Shown piece after piece: positions 35,407 to 44,611 of a DNA stretch of 64,000 bases. The notes under the pieces were generated by a model. It was given only the letters and a program-made list of their open reading frames with translations. It ran no database searches and was not told the origin of the DNA. Each line of letters starts with the position of its first letter. Within the stretch, counting starts at the first letter, position 1. Location of the stretch: assembly GCA_017307955.1 (NCBI GenBank), contig JAFKFV010000015.1:233594-297593 (forward strand), written 5' to 3'. Source of the stretch: Allobosea sp. GTDB lineage: Bacteria > Pseudomonadota > Alphaproteobacteria > Rhizobiales > Kaistiaceae. The position numbers and the translations under genes were made by a program.

Positions 35407-36162
35407 CTAGAGCGCGAAGCCGCCATCGGCCGAGTAGCACTGGCCGGTCGTGTAGCTCGCCTCGTCGGAGGCGAGATAGACGGCGAGCCAGGCGATCTCC
35501 TCGGCCGTGCCGAGCCGCGCCATGGGCTGGCGGTCGATGAACTGCTGTCGGATCTCGTCGACCGTCTTGCCGGTCTTCGCCGCCTGGTCGGCGATGCGCC
35601 CATCGAGCGAGGGCGACTGGATCGTGCCCGGCGCGATCGCATTGACGCGGATGCCCTGGTGGATGTGGTCGGCCGCCACCGCCTTGGTGAGGCCGATCAC
35701 CGCCGCCTTGGACGCGCCATAGACATAGCGGTTCGGCAACCCGCGGATCGAGCTCGCGCCCGACGCGATGTTGATGATCGAGCCGGCGCCCTTGTCCAGC
35801 ATGCCCGGCAGGAAGGCGCGGATGGTGCGGTGCATCGACTTCACATTGACGTCGAAGGAGAAGTCCCAGTCGGCGTCAGAGGTGGTCAGCGCCGAGCCAT
35901 GATGCACGAAGCCGGCGCAGTTGAAGAGGATGTCGACCGGCCCGACTTCCTTCGCCAGCGCCTCGACCGCCGCCGTCGAGGTCACGTCGAGCGGATGAAC
36001 CGCCGCGATGCCATGCGCCGGCAGATCGGCCAGCAGGTCGGCCTTGAGATCGGTTGCATAGACGGTCGCGCCCTCGGATGCGAAGGCGATGGCGGTCGCG
36101 CGGCCGATGCCGGCCCCGGCGGCGGTGATGAAGGCGCGCTTGCCCTTCAGGCGGTCGGTCAT
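35407..36162 (-). CDS. SDR family oxidoreductase, 2-keto-3-deoxy-L-fuconate / 3-hydroxybutyrate dehydrogenase-like
   Basis: A 251-residue NAD-dependent dehydrogenase. ATG 36162 has GGAGGAG upstream; the open frame continues 5' with unrelated sequence. The dinucleotide loop is TAAGAGIG, FNCAGFVHHG replaces the usual NNAG, and YGASKAAVIG holds Tyr-Lys. FNCAGFVHHG, AVIGLTKAVAADHIHQGIRVNAIAPGT and PSLDGRI closely resemble the group of human BDH2/DHRS6 and bacterial 2-keto-3-deoxy-L-fuconate dehydrogenase. With the aldonate dehydratase nearby this hints at sugar-acid breakdown, but the substrate is inferred. Confidence 0.9.
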   Translation of the reverse strand: MTDRLKGKRAFITAAGAGIGRATAIAFASEGATVYATDLKADLLADLPAHGIAAVHPLDVTSTAAVEALAKEVGPVDILFNCAGFVHHGSALTTSDADWDFSFDVNVKSMHRTIRAFLPGMLDKGAGSIINIASGASSIRGLPNRYVYGASKAAVIGLTKAVAADHIHQGIRVNAIAPGTIQSPSLDGRIADQAAKTGKTVDEIRQQFIDRQPMARLGTAEEIAWLAVYLASDEASYTTGQCYSADGGFAL

Positions 36163-36214
36163 TCTGGTCTCCTCCCGGGAGATGGTTCTTGGTTGAAAAA
36201 CGGATGCGGTGAGA

Positions 36215-36691
36215 TCAGGCGGCGTTCGGTCGGGCCAGTATCTTTGCCATATGCACGCGGCGGCGATCCCCGGCGACTTCGACCTCCTCGACGGCATAGC
36301 CCTTGCGGCCATACCAGTCGACATTGAAAACCATCAGCGCATTTGCGGTCAGCCGGACGACGCTCCGCTGCTCCTCCGCGGCGCGCGTCTCCGCAAGCGC
36401 CAGCAGGGTGTTCCCAAGCCCCAGCCCCTTCGCCCGCTGCGCGACGGCGACGCTGTCGATATAGATATCGTCCGGCCCGATTTCGAGGATAAGGGCGCCG
36501 ACGATGCCACTGGCATCCTCCGCCAGCCAGACCTCGCGGGCGGCGAGAACAGTCGCGTAGTCCCAGGTCAGCGGCGTCGGGGTGCCGCCGAGAATGGCGC
36601 GGTTGGGCGCGTAGGCGTCTTCCTGCATCGCGACCAGCGCATCGCGATCGGCAGCGACCGCTCGGCGCAGCCGCACCGCCTCGTCAGGCAC
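36215..36691 (-). CDS. GNAT family N-acetyltransferase
   Basis: A 158-residue acetyltransferase. The strand-4/loop signature is IYIDSVAVAQRAKGLGLGNTLLALAETRAAEE (acetyl-CoA pyrophosphate loop), and VFNVDWYGRKGYAVEEVE is the C-terminal arch with the usual F/Y-x-x-x-G-Y/F motif. Its start overlaps the end of the preceding acetyltransferase gene by 8 bp, so both are on one transcript. Substrate unknown. Confidence 0.88.
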   Translation of the reverse strand: MPDEAVRLRRAVAADRDALVAMQEDAYAPNRAILGGTPTPLTWDYATVLAAREVWLAEDASGIVGALILEIGPDDIYIDSVAVAQRAKGLGLGNTLLALAETRAAEEQRSVVRLTANALMVFNVDWYGRKGYAVEEVEVAGDRRRVHMAKILARPNAA

Positions 36692-37574
36692 CGCCGAGGC
36701 CCTCGCGGATGGTGGCGAGGTCGAAGCGCTGGCTGCCGTCCTCGGCGAAGTTGTCGGGCGAGAGCCAGGCCTCGAAGGCGGCCTTGATGGATGGCCATTC
36801 GCTGTCGAGCATCGCGAACCAGGCGGTGTCGCGGTTGCGGCCCTTGACGATCATGTGCTGGCGGAAGGTGCCCTCATAAGTGAAGCCGAGGCGGAGCGCT
36901 GCCCGGCGCGAGGGCGCGTTGAGCGCGTTGCACTTCCACTCGTAGCGCCGATAGCCGAGATCCTCGAAGGCGTGCCGCGCCATCAGATACATCGCTTCGG
37001 TGGCGCCGCGCGTCCGCTGCAGCGCCGGCGTATAGAGGATGTTGCCGACCTCGATCACCCGGTCGTTCGGGGCGATGCGCAGATAGGTGGCGTGGCCGAG
37101 CGGGCGGCCGCTTTCGCGCTCGAGGATGGTGAAGAGCAGCGGGTCGGTCTTCTCCGCCGCGACGGCGTAATAGTCGACGAAGCTCGCGAGATCGCCGAAC
37201 GGCCCCTGCCCCATATAGGCCCAGAGATCGTCATGGGTCGCCGTCGCCTCGAACAGCGCGGCGCTGTGCTCCTCGACATCGAAGGGGACGATCGAAACGC
37301 TCGTGCCTTCGAGGACCGTCCGCGCCGGCGTCGCGGCGGGAACGGGATCGACGAGATCGCCGAGCGGCAGCGCGGCGCCGCCGGTCGGCGGCGTCGTCAT
37401 GGTCTCGCGCCGCTTCGGCACCGGCACGCCGCGCCGCTTCAGCTCCTGCTTGATGCTTTCGGGAATGTCTCGGCAGCCGCAATGCGCCGCATGCTCGAGA
37501 TGCCAGGCGATGCGCTCGTCGAGCGAGGCTTGCGCGGGCATCGGATTGGCGTCGTGCCAGGCCTTGTTGATCAC
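36684..37574 (-). CDS. GNAT acetyltransferase (RimJ/RimL-like) with an added N-terminal domain
   Basis: A 296-residue protein from GTG 37574 (GAGGGA upstream). Residues ~1-50 (NKAWHDANPMPAQASLDERIAWHLEHAAHCGC...) look like a small conserved alphaproteobacterial protein I know as a stand-alone short ORF. A ~40-residue linker leads to the acetyltransferase domain (residues ~85-280: VSIVPFDVEEHSAALFEA; IEVGNILYTPALQRTRGATEAMYLM; RYEWKCNALNAPSRRAALRLGFTYEGTFRQHMIVKGRNRDTAWFAMLDSEW), which is RimJ/L-like. The join is a likely gene fusion. Confidence 0.82.
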   Translation of the reverse strand: MINKAWHDANPMPAQASLDERIAWHLEHAAHCGCRDIPESIKQELKRRGVPVPKRRETMTTPPTGGAALPLGDLVDPVPAATPARTVLEGTSVSIVPFDVEEHSAALFEATATHDDLWAYMGQGPFGDLASFVDYYAVAAEKTDPLLFTILERESGRPLGHATYLRIAPNDRVIEVGNILYTPALQRTRGATEAMYLMARHAFEDLGYRRYEWKCNALNAPSRRAALRLGFTYEGTFRQHMIVKGRNRDTAWFAMLDSEWPSIKAAFEAWLSPDNFAEDGSQRFDLATIREGLGGA

Positions 37575-37613
37575 GGTGTTCCCTCGTCGCCCCGGCCGGC
37601 CGGACGACACCGG

Positions 37614-37907
37614 TCAGAAGCGCGTCTCGATCTCAAAGTCCTCGCCGAGCTCGTCCTTGAGCGCCGCGGCGATCAGCTGGCCCTCGGCCCGCCAGAGCAC
37701 CTCGGCTTCCGGTGTCGGAAAGGCCGTCGCCGAGGGCTCGACTTCGTCCACCACCGCGTCGAATGCGTCGCCCCAGGCCTCGATACGATCGGCGAGTTCC
37801 TCGGAGATGTCGAGGTCGTCGATATCGACGGCACGGGCGGCCCCCCGCTCCGGCACGAGCCAGAGATGGAGGCCGATCCCTTCCGGGGCAAGACGCAGAC
37901 GCGGCAT
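37614..37907 (-). CDS. Conserved small hypothetical protein downstream of the aldonate dehydratase
   Basis: A 97-residue acidic protein from ATG 37907 (MPRLRLAPEGIGLHLWLVPERG...). I do not recognise a family. It is soluble, rich in Asp/Glu, with predicted helices in the second half (ISEELADRIEAWGDAFDAVVDEVE; AEVLWRAEGQLIAAALKDELGEDFEIE). It starts 7 bp after the dehydratase stop, so it is in the same operon. An upstream in-frame ATG would overlap the dehydratase. Confidence 0.6.
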   Translation of the reverse strand: MPRLRLAPEGIGLHLWLVPERGAARAVDIDDLDISEELADRIEAWGDAFDAVVDEVEPSATAFPTPEAEVLWRAEGQLIAAALKDELGEDFEIETRF

Positions 37908-37914
37908 GGAGGTC

Positions 37915-39708
37915 TCAGTGGTTGTCGCGCGGGATACCCATTTCCTGCGCCACATGCTGGTACTTCACCGCCGGCTTCAGCACCATGCCCTCGTCGAACT
38001 GGTCGACGAGCACGCGCTGGATCTCCTGCCAGGGCGTCTGGTTGCCCGGGAAGTGATAGCCGCCGTCCTTCGAGAGCGCGGCGCGGCGCTCGGCCAGTTC
38101 CTCGTCCGAGATGAGGATGTCGGCCGTGCCCTTGCCGAGATCGATGCGCACCCGGTCGCCGGTCCGGAGCAGCGCGAGGCCGCCCATCGCCGCCGCCTCG
38201 GGCGAGGCGTTGAGGATCGAGGGCGAGCCCGACGTGCCCGACTGGCGGCCGTCGCCGATGCAGGGCAGCGAGTGGATGCCGCGCTTGATGAGCGCCGCCG
38301 GCGGCTGCATGTTCACGACCTCGGCGCCGCCCGGATAACCGATCGGGCCGGTGCCGCGCATGAAGAGCAGCGTGTATTCGTCGATCTCCAGCGAGGGATC
38401 GTCGATGCGGTGGTGATAGTCCTCCGGACCGTCGAACACGACCGCCTTGCCCTCGAAGGCGTTCGGATCGGCCGGGTTCACGAGATAGCGGTTGCGGAAC
38501 TCTTCCGAGATCACGCTCGTCTTCATGATCGCGCTGTCGAAGAGATTGCCCTTCAGCACGATGAAGCCGGCATCCTTCACCAGCGGCTGGTCATAGGGGA
38601 GGATGACGTCCCAGTCCTCGCTCTCCTTGCCGCGGCAATTGTCGGCGAGCGTCTTGCCGTTGACCGTCACCGCGTTGCGGATCTTGCCCTTCTTGACGAG
38701 CTCGTTGACCACGGCCGGCACGCCGCCGGCGCGGTGGAATTCCTCGCCGAGATACTTGCCGGCCGGCTGCAGGTTGACGAGCAGCGGGATCTCGTAGCCG
38801 ACCTCCTGCCAGTCATCCATCTTGATCGGCACGCCGGCATGCTTGGCGATGGCGTTGATGTGGATCTGCGCGTTGGTCGAGCCGCCGATGGCAGAGTTGA
38901 CCACGATCGCGTTCTCGATCGCCTCGCGGGTGATGATGTCGGACGGCTTCAGGTCCTCCCAGACCATCTCCACCGCGCGCTTGCCGGTGTCGTAGGCGAT
39001 CTGGCCGCGCTCCCGATAGGGCGCGGGAATGGCGGCGCAGCCCGGCAGGCTCATGCCGAGCGCTTCGGCGAGCGCGTTCATCGTCGAGGCGGTGCCCATC
39101 GTGTTGCAATGGCCGACCGACGGCGCCGAGGAGGCGACGATCTCGATGAACTCGTTGTAGTCGATCTCGCCGGCGGCGAGGCGCTCGCGGCTCTTCCAGA
39201 CGATGGTGCCGGAACCGGCGCGCTCGCCCTTCCACCAGCCGTTCAGCATCGGGCCGCCCGAAAGGACGATCGCCGGGATGTTGACGGTGGCGGCGGCCAT
39301 GATGCAGGCCGGCGTCGTCTTGTCGCAGCCGGTCGTCAGCACGACGCCGTCGAGCGGATAGCCGTACAGCACCTCGACGAGGCCGAGATAGGCGAGGTTG
39401 CGGTCGAGCGCGGCGGTCGGGCGTTTGCCGGTTTCCTGGATCGGGTGGACGGGGAACTCCATCGCCAGGCCGCCGGCCGCCGTGATGCCATCGCGCACGC
39501 GCTTGGCGAGCTCGAGGTGGTGGCGGTTGCAGGGCGAGAGGTCGGAACCGGTCTGCGCGATGCCGATGATCGGCTTGCCCGACTGCAGCTCCTCGCGCGT
39601 CAGGCCGAAATTGAGGTAGCGCTCCAGATAGAGCGCGGTCATGCCGGGATTGTCGGGATTGTCGAACCAGGCCTGCGAACGCAGCTTCTTCGGTGTGCTA
39701 GACGACAT
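37915..39708 (-). CDS. IlvD/Edd family aldonate dehydratase (D-xylonate / L-arabonate dehydratase type)
   Basis: A 597-residue [2Fe-2S] dehydratase. The cluster cysteines are at Cys60 (LSPCNR), Cys128 ([10 protein letters not shown]) and Cys201 (GHCNTMGTA), the same spacing I recall for Caulobacter D-xylonate dehydratase, and the whole sequence ([48 protein letters not shown]) follows that group, not true IlvD. It dehydrates a sugar acid to its 2-keto-3-deoxy form. It starts behind a divergent gap with an aminotransferase gene. The exact sugar acid is not settled. Confidence 0.92.
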   Translation of the reverse strand: MSSSTPKKLRSQAWFDNPDNPGMTALYLERYLNFGLTREELQSGKPIIGIAQTGSDLSPCNRHHLELAKRVRDGITAAGGLAMEFPVHPIQETGKRPTAALDRNLAYLGLVEVLYGYPLDGVVLTTGCDKTTPACIMAAATVNIPAIVLSGGPMLNGWWKGERAGSGTIVWKSRERLAAGEIDYNEFIEIVASSAPSVGHCNTMGTASTMNALAEALGMSLPGCAAIPAPYRERGQIAYDTGKRAVEMVWEDLKPSDIITREAIENAIVVNSAIGGSTNAQIHINAIAKHAGVPIKMDDWQEVGYEIPLLVNLQPAGKYLGEEFHRAGGVPAVVNELVKKGKIRNAVTVNGKTLADNCRGKESEDWDVILPYDQPLVKDAGFIVLKGNLFDSAIMKTSVISEEFRNRYLVNPADPNAFEGKAVVFDGPEDYHHRIDDPSLEIDEYTLLFMRGTGPIGYPGGAEVVNMQPPAALIKRGIHSLPCIGDGRQSGTSGSPSILNASPEAAAMGGLALLRTGDRVRIDLGKGTADILISDEELAERRAALSKDGGYHFPGNQTPWQEIQRVLVDQFDEGMVLKPAVKYQHVAQEMGIPRDNH

Positions 39709-39850
39709 GGTGGTGAGTCTCCCGCTTCAATCGGTTTGATTTTGGCGGGAGGATGCGCTGAAACATCATACGAAATCAACAAGCGATCATGCTGCGCCGC
39801 CCCTGCCGCGGCGCCGCGTCGCAAGAGGGACCAGGGAGCAAGCGCCAGCC

Positions 39851-41035
39851 ATGTTCAGGACCGTCGCTCAGTTCGACCGGATCGGCGAGGAGAACGCCTT
39901 CGCCGTGCTGGCGCGAGCCACCCAGCTCGCGCGCGAAGGCCGCGACATCATCAATCTCGGCATCGGCCAGCCGGATTTCCGCACCCCCGACCATATCGTC
40001 GAGGCGGCGGTGAAGGCGCTGCGCGACGGCGAGCACGGCTATACGCCGGCGACGGGTGTCCTGCCGCTGCGCGAGGCGGTCGCCGCCGACGTCACGAAGC
40101 GGACCGGCGCGCCGGTCTCGCCCGACAATGTCGCGATCGTGCCCGGCGGCAAGGTGACGATGTTCGCGGCGATCCTGCTCTTCGGCGAGCCCGGCGCCGA
40201 CATCCTCTATCCCGATCCCGGCTTCCCGATCTATCGCTCGATGATCGAGTTCACCGGCGCGCGGCCCGTGCCCGTGCCGATCCGCGAGGAGAACGGCTTC
40301 GCCTTCTCGGCCGAGGAGACGCTCGCGCTCATCACGCCGGCGACGCGGCTCATCATCCTCAATTCGCCCGCCAATCCGACCGGCGGCGTGACGCCGAAGG
40401 CCGAGATCGACAAGCTGGTCGCCGGCCTCGCGAAATGGCCGGATGTCGCGATCCTCTCCGACGAGATCTACGGGCAGATGACCTATGACGGCCTGCCGCA
40501 CACCTCGCTGATGTCCTATCCGGAGATCCGCGACCGCGTGATCCTGCTCGACGGCTGGTCGAAGACCTATGCCATGACCGGCTGGCGCATGGGCTATTCC
40601 GTCTGGCCGGCGGCGCTCATCGACAAGATCCGCAAGCTGGCCGTGAACTGCTGGTCCTGCGTCAACGCCCCGGCCCAGTTCGCCGGCCTCGCGGCGCTCA
40701 CCGGCCCGCAGGACGCCGTCGCCGCCATGGTGGCCGAGTTCGACCGCCGCCGCCGCGTCGTCGTCGAGGAGGCGAACAAGCTGCCCGGAATGAGCTGCGC
40801 GACGCCGAAGGGCGCCTTCTACGCCTTCCCGAACATCTCGAAGACCGGCTGGAAGGCGAAGCCGCTGGCCTCGGCGCTCCTCGAACAAGCCGGCGTCGCC
40901 ACGATCGGCGGCCCCGACTTCGGCGTCCATGGCGAGGGCTATATCCGCCTCTCCTACGCCAACTCGACCGAGAACATCCTGAAGGCCCTCGCCCGCATCG
41001 GCGACTTCCTGGAGAAGAACGGCAAGGCGGGCTGA
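39851..41035 (+). CDS. PLP-dependent aminotransferase, class I/II
   Basis: A 394-residue fold-type I aminotransferase of the aspartate/aromatic group. Lys238 in DGWSKTYAMTGWRMGY forms the internal aldimine; NSPANPTGG binds the phosphate side; LSDEIYGQMTYDG contains the Asp that pairs with the pyridine nitrogen; the C-terminal Arg is in GEGYIRLSYANS. Start ATG 39851 has GGGAG 11 bases upstream. Neighbouring genes do not reveal the amino donor. Confidence 0.92.
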   Translation: MFRTVAQFDRIGEENAFAVLARATQLAREGRDIINLGIGQPDFRTPDHIVEAAVKALRDGEHGYTPATGVLPLREAVAADVTKRTGAPVSPDNVAIVPGGKVTMFAAILLFGEPGADILYPDPGFPIYRSMIEFTGARPVPVPIREENGFAFSAEETLALITPATRLIILNSPANPTGGVTPKAEIDKLVAGLAKWPDVAILSDEIYGQMTYDGLPHTSLMSYPEIRDRVILLDGWSKTYAMTGWRMGYSVWPAALIDKIRKLAVNCWSCVNAPAQFAGLAALTGPQDAVAAMVAEFDRRRRVVVEEANKLPGMSCATPKGAFYAFPNISKTGWKAKPLASALLEQAGVATIGGPDFGVHGEGYIRLSYANSTENILKALARIGDFLEKNGKAG

Positions 41036-41050
41036 GCGGCCGGTCGCGCC

Positions 41051-41707
41051 TCAGTAGGCGACGCCGATCTGCGCCCTGTGGCGCGTCGGGCGCTCGATCT
41101 CGTCGAGAACGGCGCGGGCGTAGTCCACGCCGCTGATCGCCGACTTGCCGGTCTCGTCGAAGAGGGCGACCTCGTCGCCGACCCGGTAGCGGCCGAGATC
41201 CTCGCCCGGCTGCCAGGCGGAGAATTCCATGGCCGGCGAGACGAACAGCCAGTCGACGCCGGTCGTGTCGGCGAGGAGGGCGTTCAGGACGTCGAGATTT
41301 TCCTGCGCTTCGGCGACGATCTCCGCCGGAACACCCTCGGGAAAGCCTTCCGCCTCCAGCATGCGCGGCGCGCCCGCTGTCCGGCGCAGGCAGGAGAAGC
41401 CGCCGACCAGGACGAGGCGTGCGCCGCTCGCCGCCGCCTGCCTGGCGAGGTCGCCATAGACCTTGACGAGAGCCCCCTTGTTGGGGCCACGCGGCGAGAA
41501 CGCCCCGACGACGACATCGGAGCCGGCGATTGACGCGCCGGCGCCCTCGACGCCGGTGGCCACATAGCTGACGCCCGGGGTCGGCTCGGCCGGGACCGAG
41601 CGGCTGACCGAGGTCACCTTGTGGCCGCGCTGCGCGGCTTCGCGCGCGATCGCCGAACCGGCATAGCCGGTCCCGCCGATGATCGTGATTGTCTTCGATG
41701 CAGTCAT
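41051..41707 (-). CDS. NAD(P)-binding oxidoreductase, NmrA/atypical SDR family
   Basis: A 218-residue protein with GGTGYAGSAIAREAAQRGHKVTSVSRS as the Rossmann start (TGxxGxxG at residues ~11-18). It lacks the Tyr-x-x-x-Lys catalytic pair, as in NmrA-like and DUF/SDR_a5 proteins. It lies downstream of a pirin gene on the same strand and both are divergent from a LysR gene, a common arrangement for redox or electrophile response units. Confidence 0.85.
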   Translation of the reverse strand: MTASKTITIIGGTGYAGSAIAREAAQRGHKVTSVSRSVPAEPTPGVSYVATGVEGAGASIAGSDVVVGAFSPRGPNKGALVKVYGDLARQAAASGARLVLVGGFSCLRRTAGAPRMLEAEGFPEGVPAEIVAEAQENLDVLNALLADTTGVDWLFVSPAMEFSAWQPGEDLGRYRVGDEVALFDETGKSAISGVDYARAVLDEIERPTRHRAQIGVAY

Positions 41708-41773
41708 GATGGAGGTCCTGATTGTGTCATGTGATGGGCGGGGCAGCCGTGACGGCTGCCGGCGCCGGGGCGT

Positions 41774-42616
41774 CTAGACGGCCTTGAGCAGGCCCATCTC
41801 GCCCGATTGATAGCGCTGCCGGGCGCTGCGGATCCCCTCCGCGTCGGTCATGATGAACGGCCCTTCAGCGACGACCGGCTCGTCGAGCGCGGGTCCGGAG
41901 AGCAGCAGGGCATGGGCGCCCCCTGTGGCGGCGCGGAGCTCCGCCTCGCCGACGCCGGACAGCGCGATGGCCGTCTCGGTCGTCAGGCGATGCACCGCGC
42001 CATCGATCGCAAGGTCGAGTTCCCCGCCGAGCACATAGACGACGCTGTTGTCGCCCTCCGCGAGCGGATAGGCGACGCTGCCGACCAGGAACGCCTCGAG
42101 GATCGAATAGGGCTCGACCGGCGCGATCGGGGAGCGAACATTCCCGAAGCCGCCGACCAGGACGCGGATGCGGTCTCCGGCCTCGTTCCGCCATTCCGGA
42201 ACCTCGCCGGGCAACAGATGCATCGTCTTCGGATCGGCGAGCTTGTTGCGCGCGCTGAGATTGACGTAGATCTGCGCCCCATGCAGCTCGGTGCCGGGCA
42301 CGGCCGGAACTTCCTGATGCTGGGCGCCGCGCCCCGCCTGCAGCCAGACAATGCCGCCGGGCCCGATCTCGAGATCATTGCCGAGCGAGTCGCGGCTGCG
42401 CAGCGCGCCGGGTGAGTCCTCGAAGACATAGGTGATGGCCGAGAATCCGGCATGCGGATGCGGGCCGAACGGCTGGCCGGAGACGCGGAAATTGTCGAGC
42501 AGCACGAGCGGCGCGGCGAGCCCGTCCATCCGCGCGAGGTCGATCGCGTTGACCGAGAAGATGCCGCCGCTGCTGTGGCGGCGGGCCTGAACGATGTCGG
42601 ATATGCGCGTGGCCAT
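41774..42616 (-). CDS. Pirin family protein (bicupin)
   Basis: A 280-residue two-cupin protein. HPHAGFSAITYVFED and QHQEVP are the metal-binding histidine motifs of the N-terminal cupin. Pirins are non-haem iron proteins with quercetinase activity or redox-sensor roles. The start lies 95 bp from the divergent LysR gene. It overlaps nothing and is followed by the NmrA-like gene with a 66-bp gap. Confidence 0.9.
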   Translation of the reverse strand: MATRISDIVQARRHSSGGIFSVNAIDLARMDGLAAPLVLLDNFRVSGQPFGPHPHAGFSAITYVFEDSPGALRSRDSLGNDLEIGPGGIVWLQAGRGAQHQEVPAVPGTELHGAQIYVNLSARNKLADPKTMHLLPGEVPEWRNEAGDRIRVLVGGFGNVRSPIAPVEPYSILEAFLVGSVAYPLAEGDNSVVYVLGGELDLAIDGAVHRLTTETAIALSGVGEAELRAATGGAHALLLSGPALDEPVVAEGPFIMTDAEGIRSARQRYQSGEMGLLKAV

Positions 42617-42671
42617 GGCCGTGCCTCTTGGTTGGTGAGGCGGTTATCCTCCGTTGCAGCCCATCGTCCAA

Positions 42672-42691
42672 TCCTATATGCCTCGATAGGA
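42672..42691. promoter_or_regulatory. LysR-type box TCCTAT-N8-ATAGGA
   Basis: Exact 6-bp inverted arms in the short divergent gap between the pirin and LysR genes, 20 bp upstream of the LysR start. A T-N11-A pattern is contained in it. It is the only clear palindrome in the gap. Confidence 0.55.
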
Positions 42692-42711
42692 AATATCTGG
42701 AATATCGATAG

Positions 42712-43611
42712 ATGCTGGACGGCTTCTCTCTCGATCAGCTGCGCACCTTCGTCGCCGCCGCCGATTCCGGCAGCTTTTCCGCGGCCGGCCGGCAGCTCGG
42801 CCGGGCGCAGTCGGTGGTGAGCCAGACGATCGCCAATCTGGAAGGCCTGATCGGCGTCACCCTCTTCGACCGCGGCGCACGCTATCCGGTCCTGACCAAG
42901 CAGGGTCGCGCGCTGCTCGAACAGGCGCGGGCCGTCACCGGCGCCATGGACCAGTTCAAGGCGCGCGCCCGCGGTCTTTCGGGCGGGCTGGAGCCGGAGC
43001 TCAGCGTCGTCATCAATGTGCTGTTTCCGACCCCCGTGCTGACGCAAGCGGTGGCCGGCTTCCAGATGCGCTTTCCCGACACGCCGCTTCGGATCTCGGT
43101 CGAGGGGCTGGGCGCGGTGCTGGAACTGGTGCTCGACGGCACCTGCGCCTTCGGCATTCGCGGCCCGATCGGCGGTGCGCATCCCGATCTCAGCAGCGAA
43201 TATCTCTTGCAGGTCGGCTATCGGATGGTCGCCGCGCCGAGCCATCCGCTGGCGCAGATGCGCGGACCGATCCCGACCAGGACGCTCGCGCAACATGTGC
43301 AGCTGGTCCTGTCGGATCGCTCAAAACTCACCGAGGACAAGGATTTCCGCGTTTTCGCGCCCAGGACCTGGCGCCTCTATGACCTCGGCGCCAAGCACGC
43401 GCTGCTGAAGGCGGGGCTCGGCTGGGGCGGCATGCCGGTCGAGATGATCCGCGAGGACCTCGACCGCGGGCTGCTGGTCCCGATCGAGATTGCCGACATG
43501 ACCATCGCCTCGACGATCACCATGTCGGCGATCTACCGGACCGACGCACCGCCGGGACCTGCCGGCCGCGGCCTGATCGAAGAACTGGTCAAGGCGTCGT
43601 CGCAGCCTTGA
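42712..43611 (+). CDS. LysR family transcriptional regulator
   Basis: A 299-residue LysR protein. Winged helix at residues ~3-62 (FSLDQLRTFVAAADSGSFSAAGRQLGRAQSVVSQTIANLEGLIGVTLFDRG). The effector domain follows. Divergent from the pirin / NmrA-like pair. No strong Shine-Dalgarno precedes ATG 42712, but the family N-terminus starts exactly there. Confidence 0.92.
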   Translation: MLDGFSLDQLRTFVAAADSGSFSAAGRQLGRAQSVVSQTIANLEGLIGVTLFDRGARYPVLTKQGRALLEQARAVTGAMDQFKARARGLSGGLEPELSVVINVLFPTPVLTQAVAGFQMRFPDTPLRISVEGLGAVLELVLDGTCAFGIRGPIGGAHPDLSSEYLLQVGYRMVAAPSHPLAQMRGPIPTRTLAQHVQLVLSDRSKLTEDKDFRVFAPRTWRLYDLGAKHALLKAGLGWGGMPVEMIREDLDRGLLVPIEIADMTIASTITMSAIYRTDAPPGPAGRGLIEELVKASSQP

Positions 43612-43657
43612 CCAGATCGGGGCGGCCGCAGCCGATGGGCCGGTTGCCTCTCCGCCC

Positions 43658-44488
43658 CTACGCCGCGGCGCTGGCCACCGTCTGCTCGATGGCGGTCTTG
43701 AGGCCGGGCTCGATGCCGAGGCGGGCGGCGAGCATGTCGAGATAGCCGCGCTCGGCCGGCGTGTCGGCAGTGATCGCGAGCAGCGAGGCGGCATAGAGCT
43801 GGATCGCCTGCTCCTGGCCGGTCGCCAGCGACACGACGCGGTTGAAATCGAGCGGCGCCGCGAGCTCCTTCTCGAGGAAGGCCTGCTCCTCGGCGGTGAG
43901 ACCGTTCTCGGAGAGCTTGCCGAGGATCTTCTGCCGCTCCTCGTCGTCGATATGGCCGTCGGCCTTGGCGGCCGCGACCATGGCGATGATGACGGCAAGC
44001 GCGCTGGCATCCTCGGGCGTCGCGGTCTGCTGCGTCACGACGGGCGGCAGCTGGGCCTGCGCCGGCGCTGGCTGAGGGGCCGGCGGCGCGGCGGGATTGT
44101 TGATCTGGTACTGCTGGTAGGCCTTGTAGGCGAGCGTCCCGAGCGCGGCGAGACCGCCGAGCGTCAGCGCGTTCGAGCCGAGCTTCTTGGCGCCCTTGCC
44201 GCCGCCGCCGAGCAGGACCGAGGCGAGGCCGCCAGCGATCACGGTCGACATTCCGGGGTTCTTCTTGGCGTAGTCCGTCACCTGGCCGAGCACGCCGCCG
44301 AGACCGCCCGGACCGCTGCCGCCGCCCTGGCCGCCAAGGCTTCCCGCAAGCCCGCCGAGGAGATCGCCCAAGCCGCCGGCGCCGGCGCCGCTGGTGCCGC
44401 CGGTCGGCGTTCCCATGCCGCGCGGCACGCCGGAGCGGCCGCTATCGGCGCCGAGGAACTGGTCCAGAAGCTTCTTGCCGTCGATCAT
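43658..44488 (-). CDS. DUF533 / TerB-like inner-membrane protein
   Basis: A 276-residue protein from ATG 44488 (GAGGAG upstream). After a Gly-rich stretch (residues ~18-75), a hydrophobic segment (STVIAGGLASVLLGGGG... to LGGLAALGTLAYKAYQQYQ, ~75-125), a Pro/Gln linker and a helical TerB-like domain (SALAVIIAMVAAAKADGHIDDEERQKILGKL...). This matches the YebE/DUF533 group. It contains acidic DGHIDDEE motifs suited to metal ions, but function in the family is unproven. Confidence 0.85.
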   Translation of the reverse strand: MIDGKKLLDQFLGADSGRSGVPRGMGTPTGGTSGAGAGGLGDLLGGLAGSLGGQGGGSGPGGLGGVLGQVTDYAKKNPGMSTVIAGGLASVLLGGGGKGAKKLGSNALTLGGLAALGTLAYKAYQQYQINNPAAPPAPQPAPAQAQLPPVVTQQTATPEDASALAVIIAMVAAAKADGHIDDEERQKILGKLSENGLTAEEQAFLEKELAAPLDFNRVVSLATGQEQAIQLYAASLLAITADTPAERGYLDMLAARLGIEPGLKTAIEQTVASAAA

Positions 44489-44611
44489 GCGCGTCTCCTC
44501 TCCCCGAAGGACGTCCACAGCCTGGATGGGCGGACAAGCGCAAGGTAGGCAGCGCATCGGCCGCCCGCAAGGACGGCCGGCTTGGCAAGGGGGAGGATCG
44601 GAATCGGTCCG

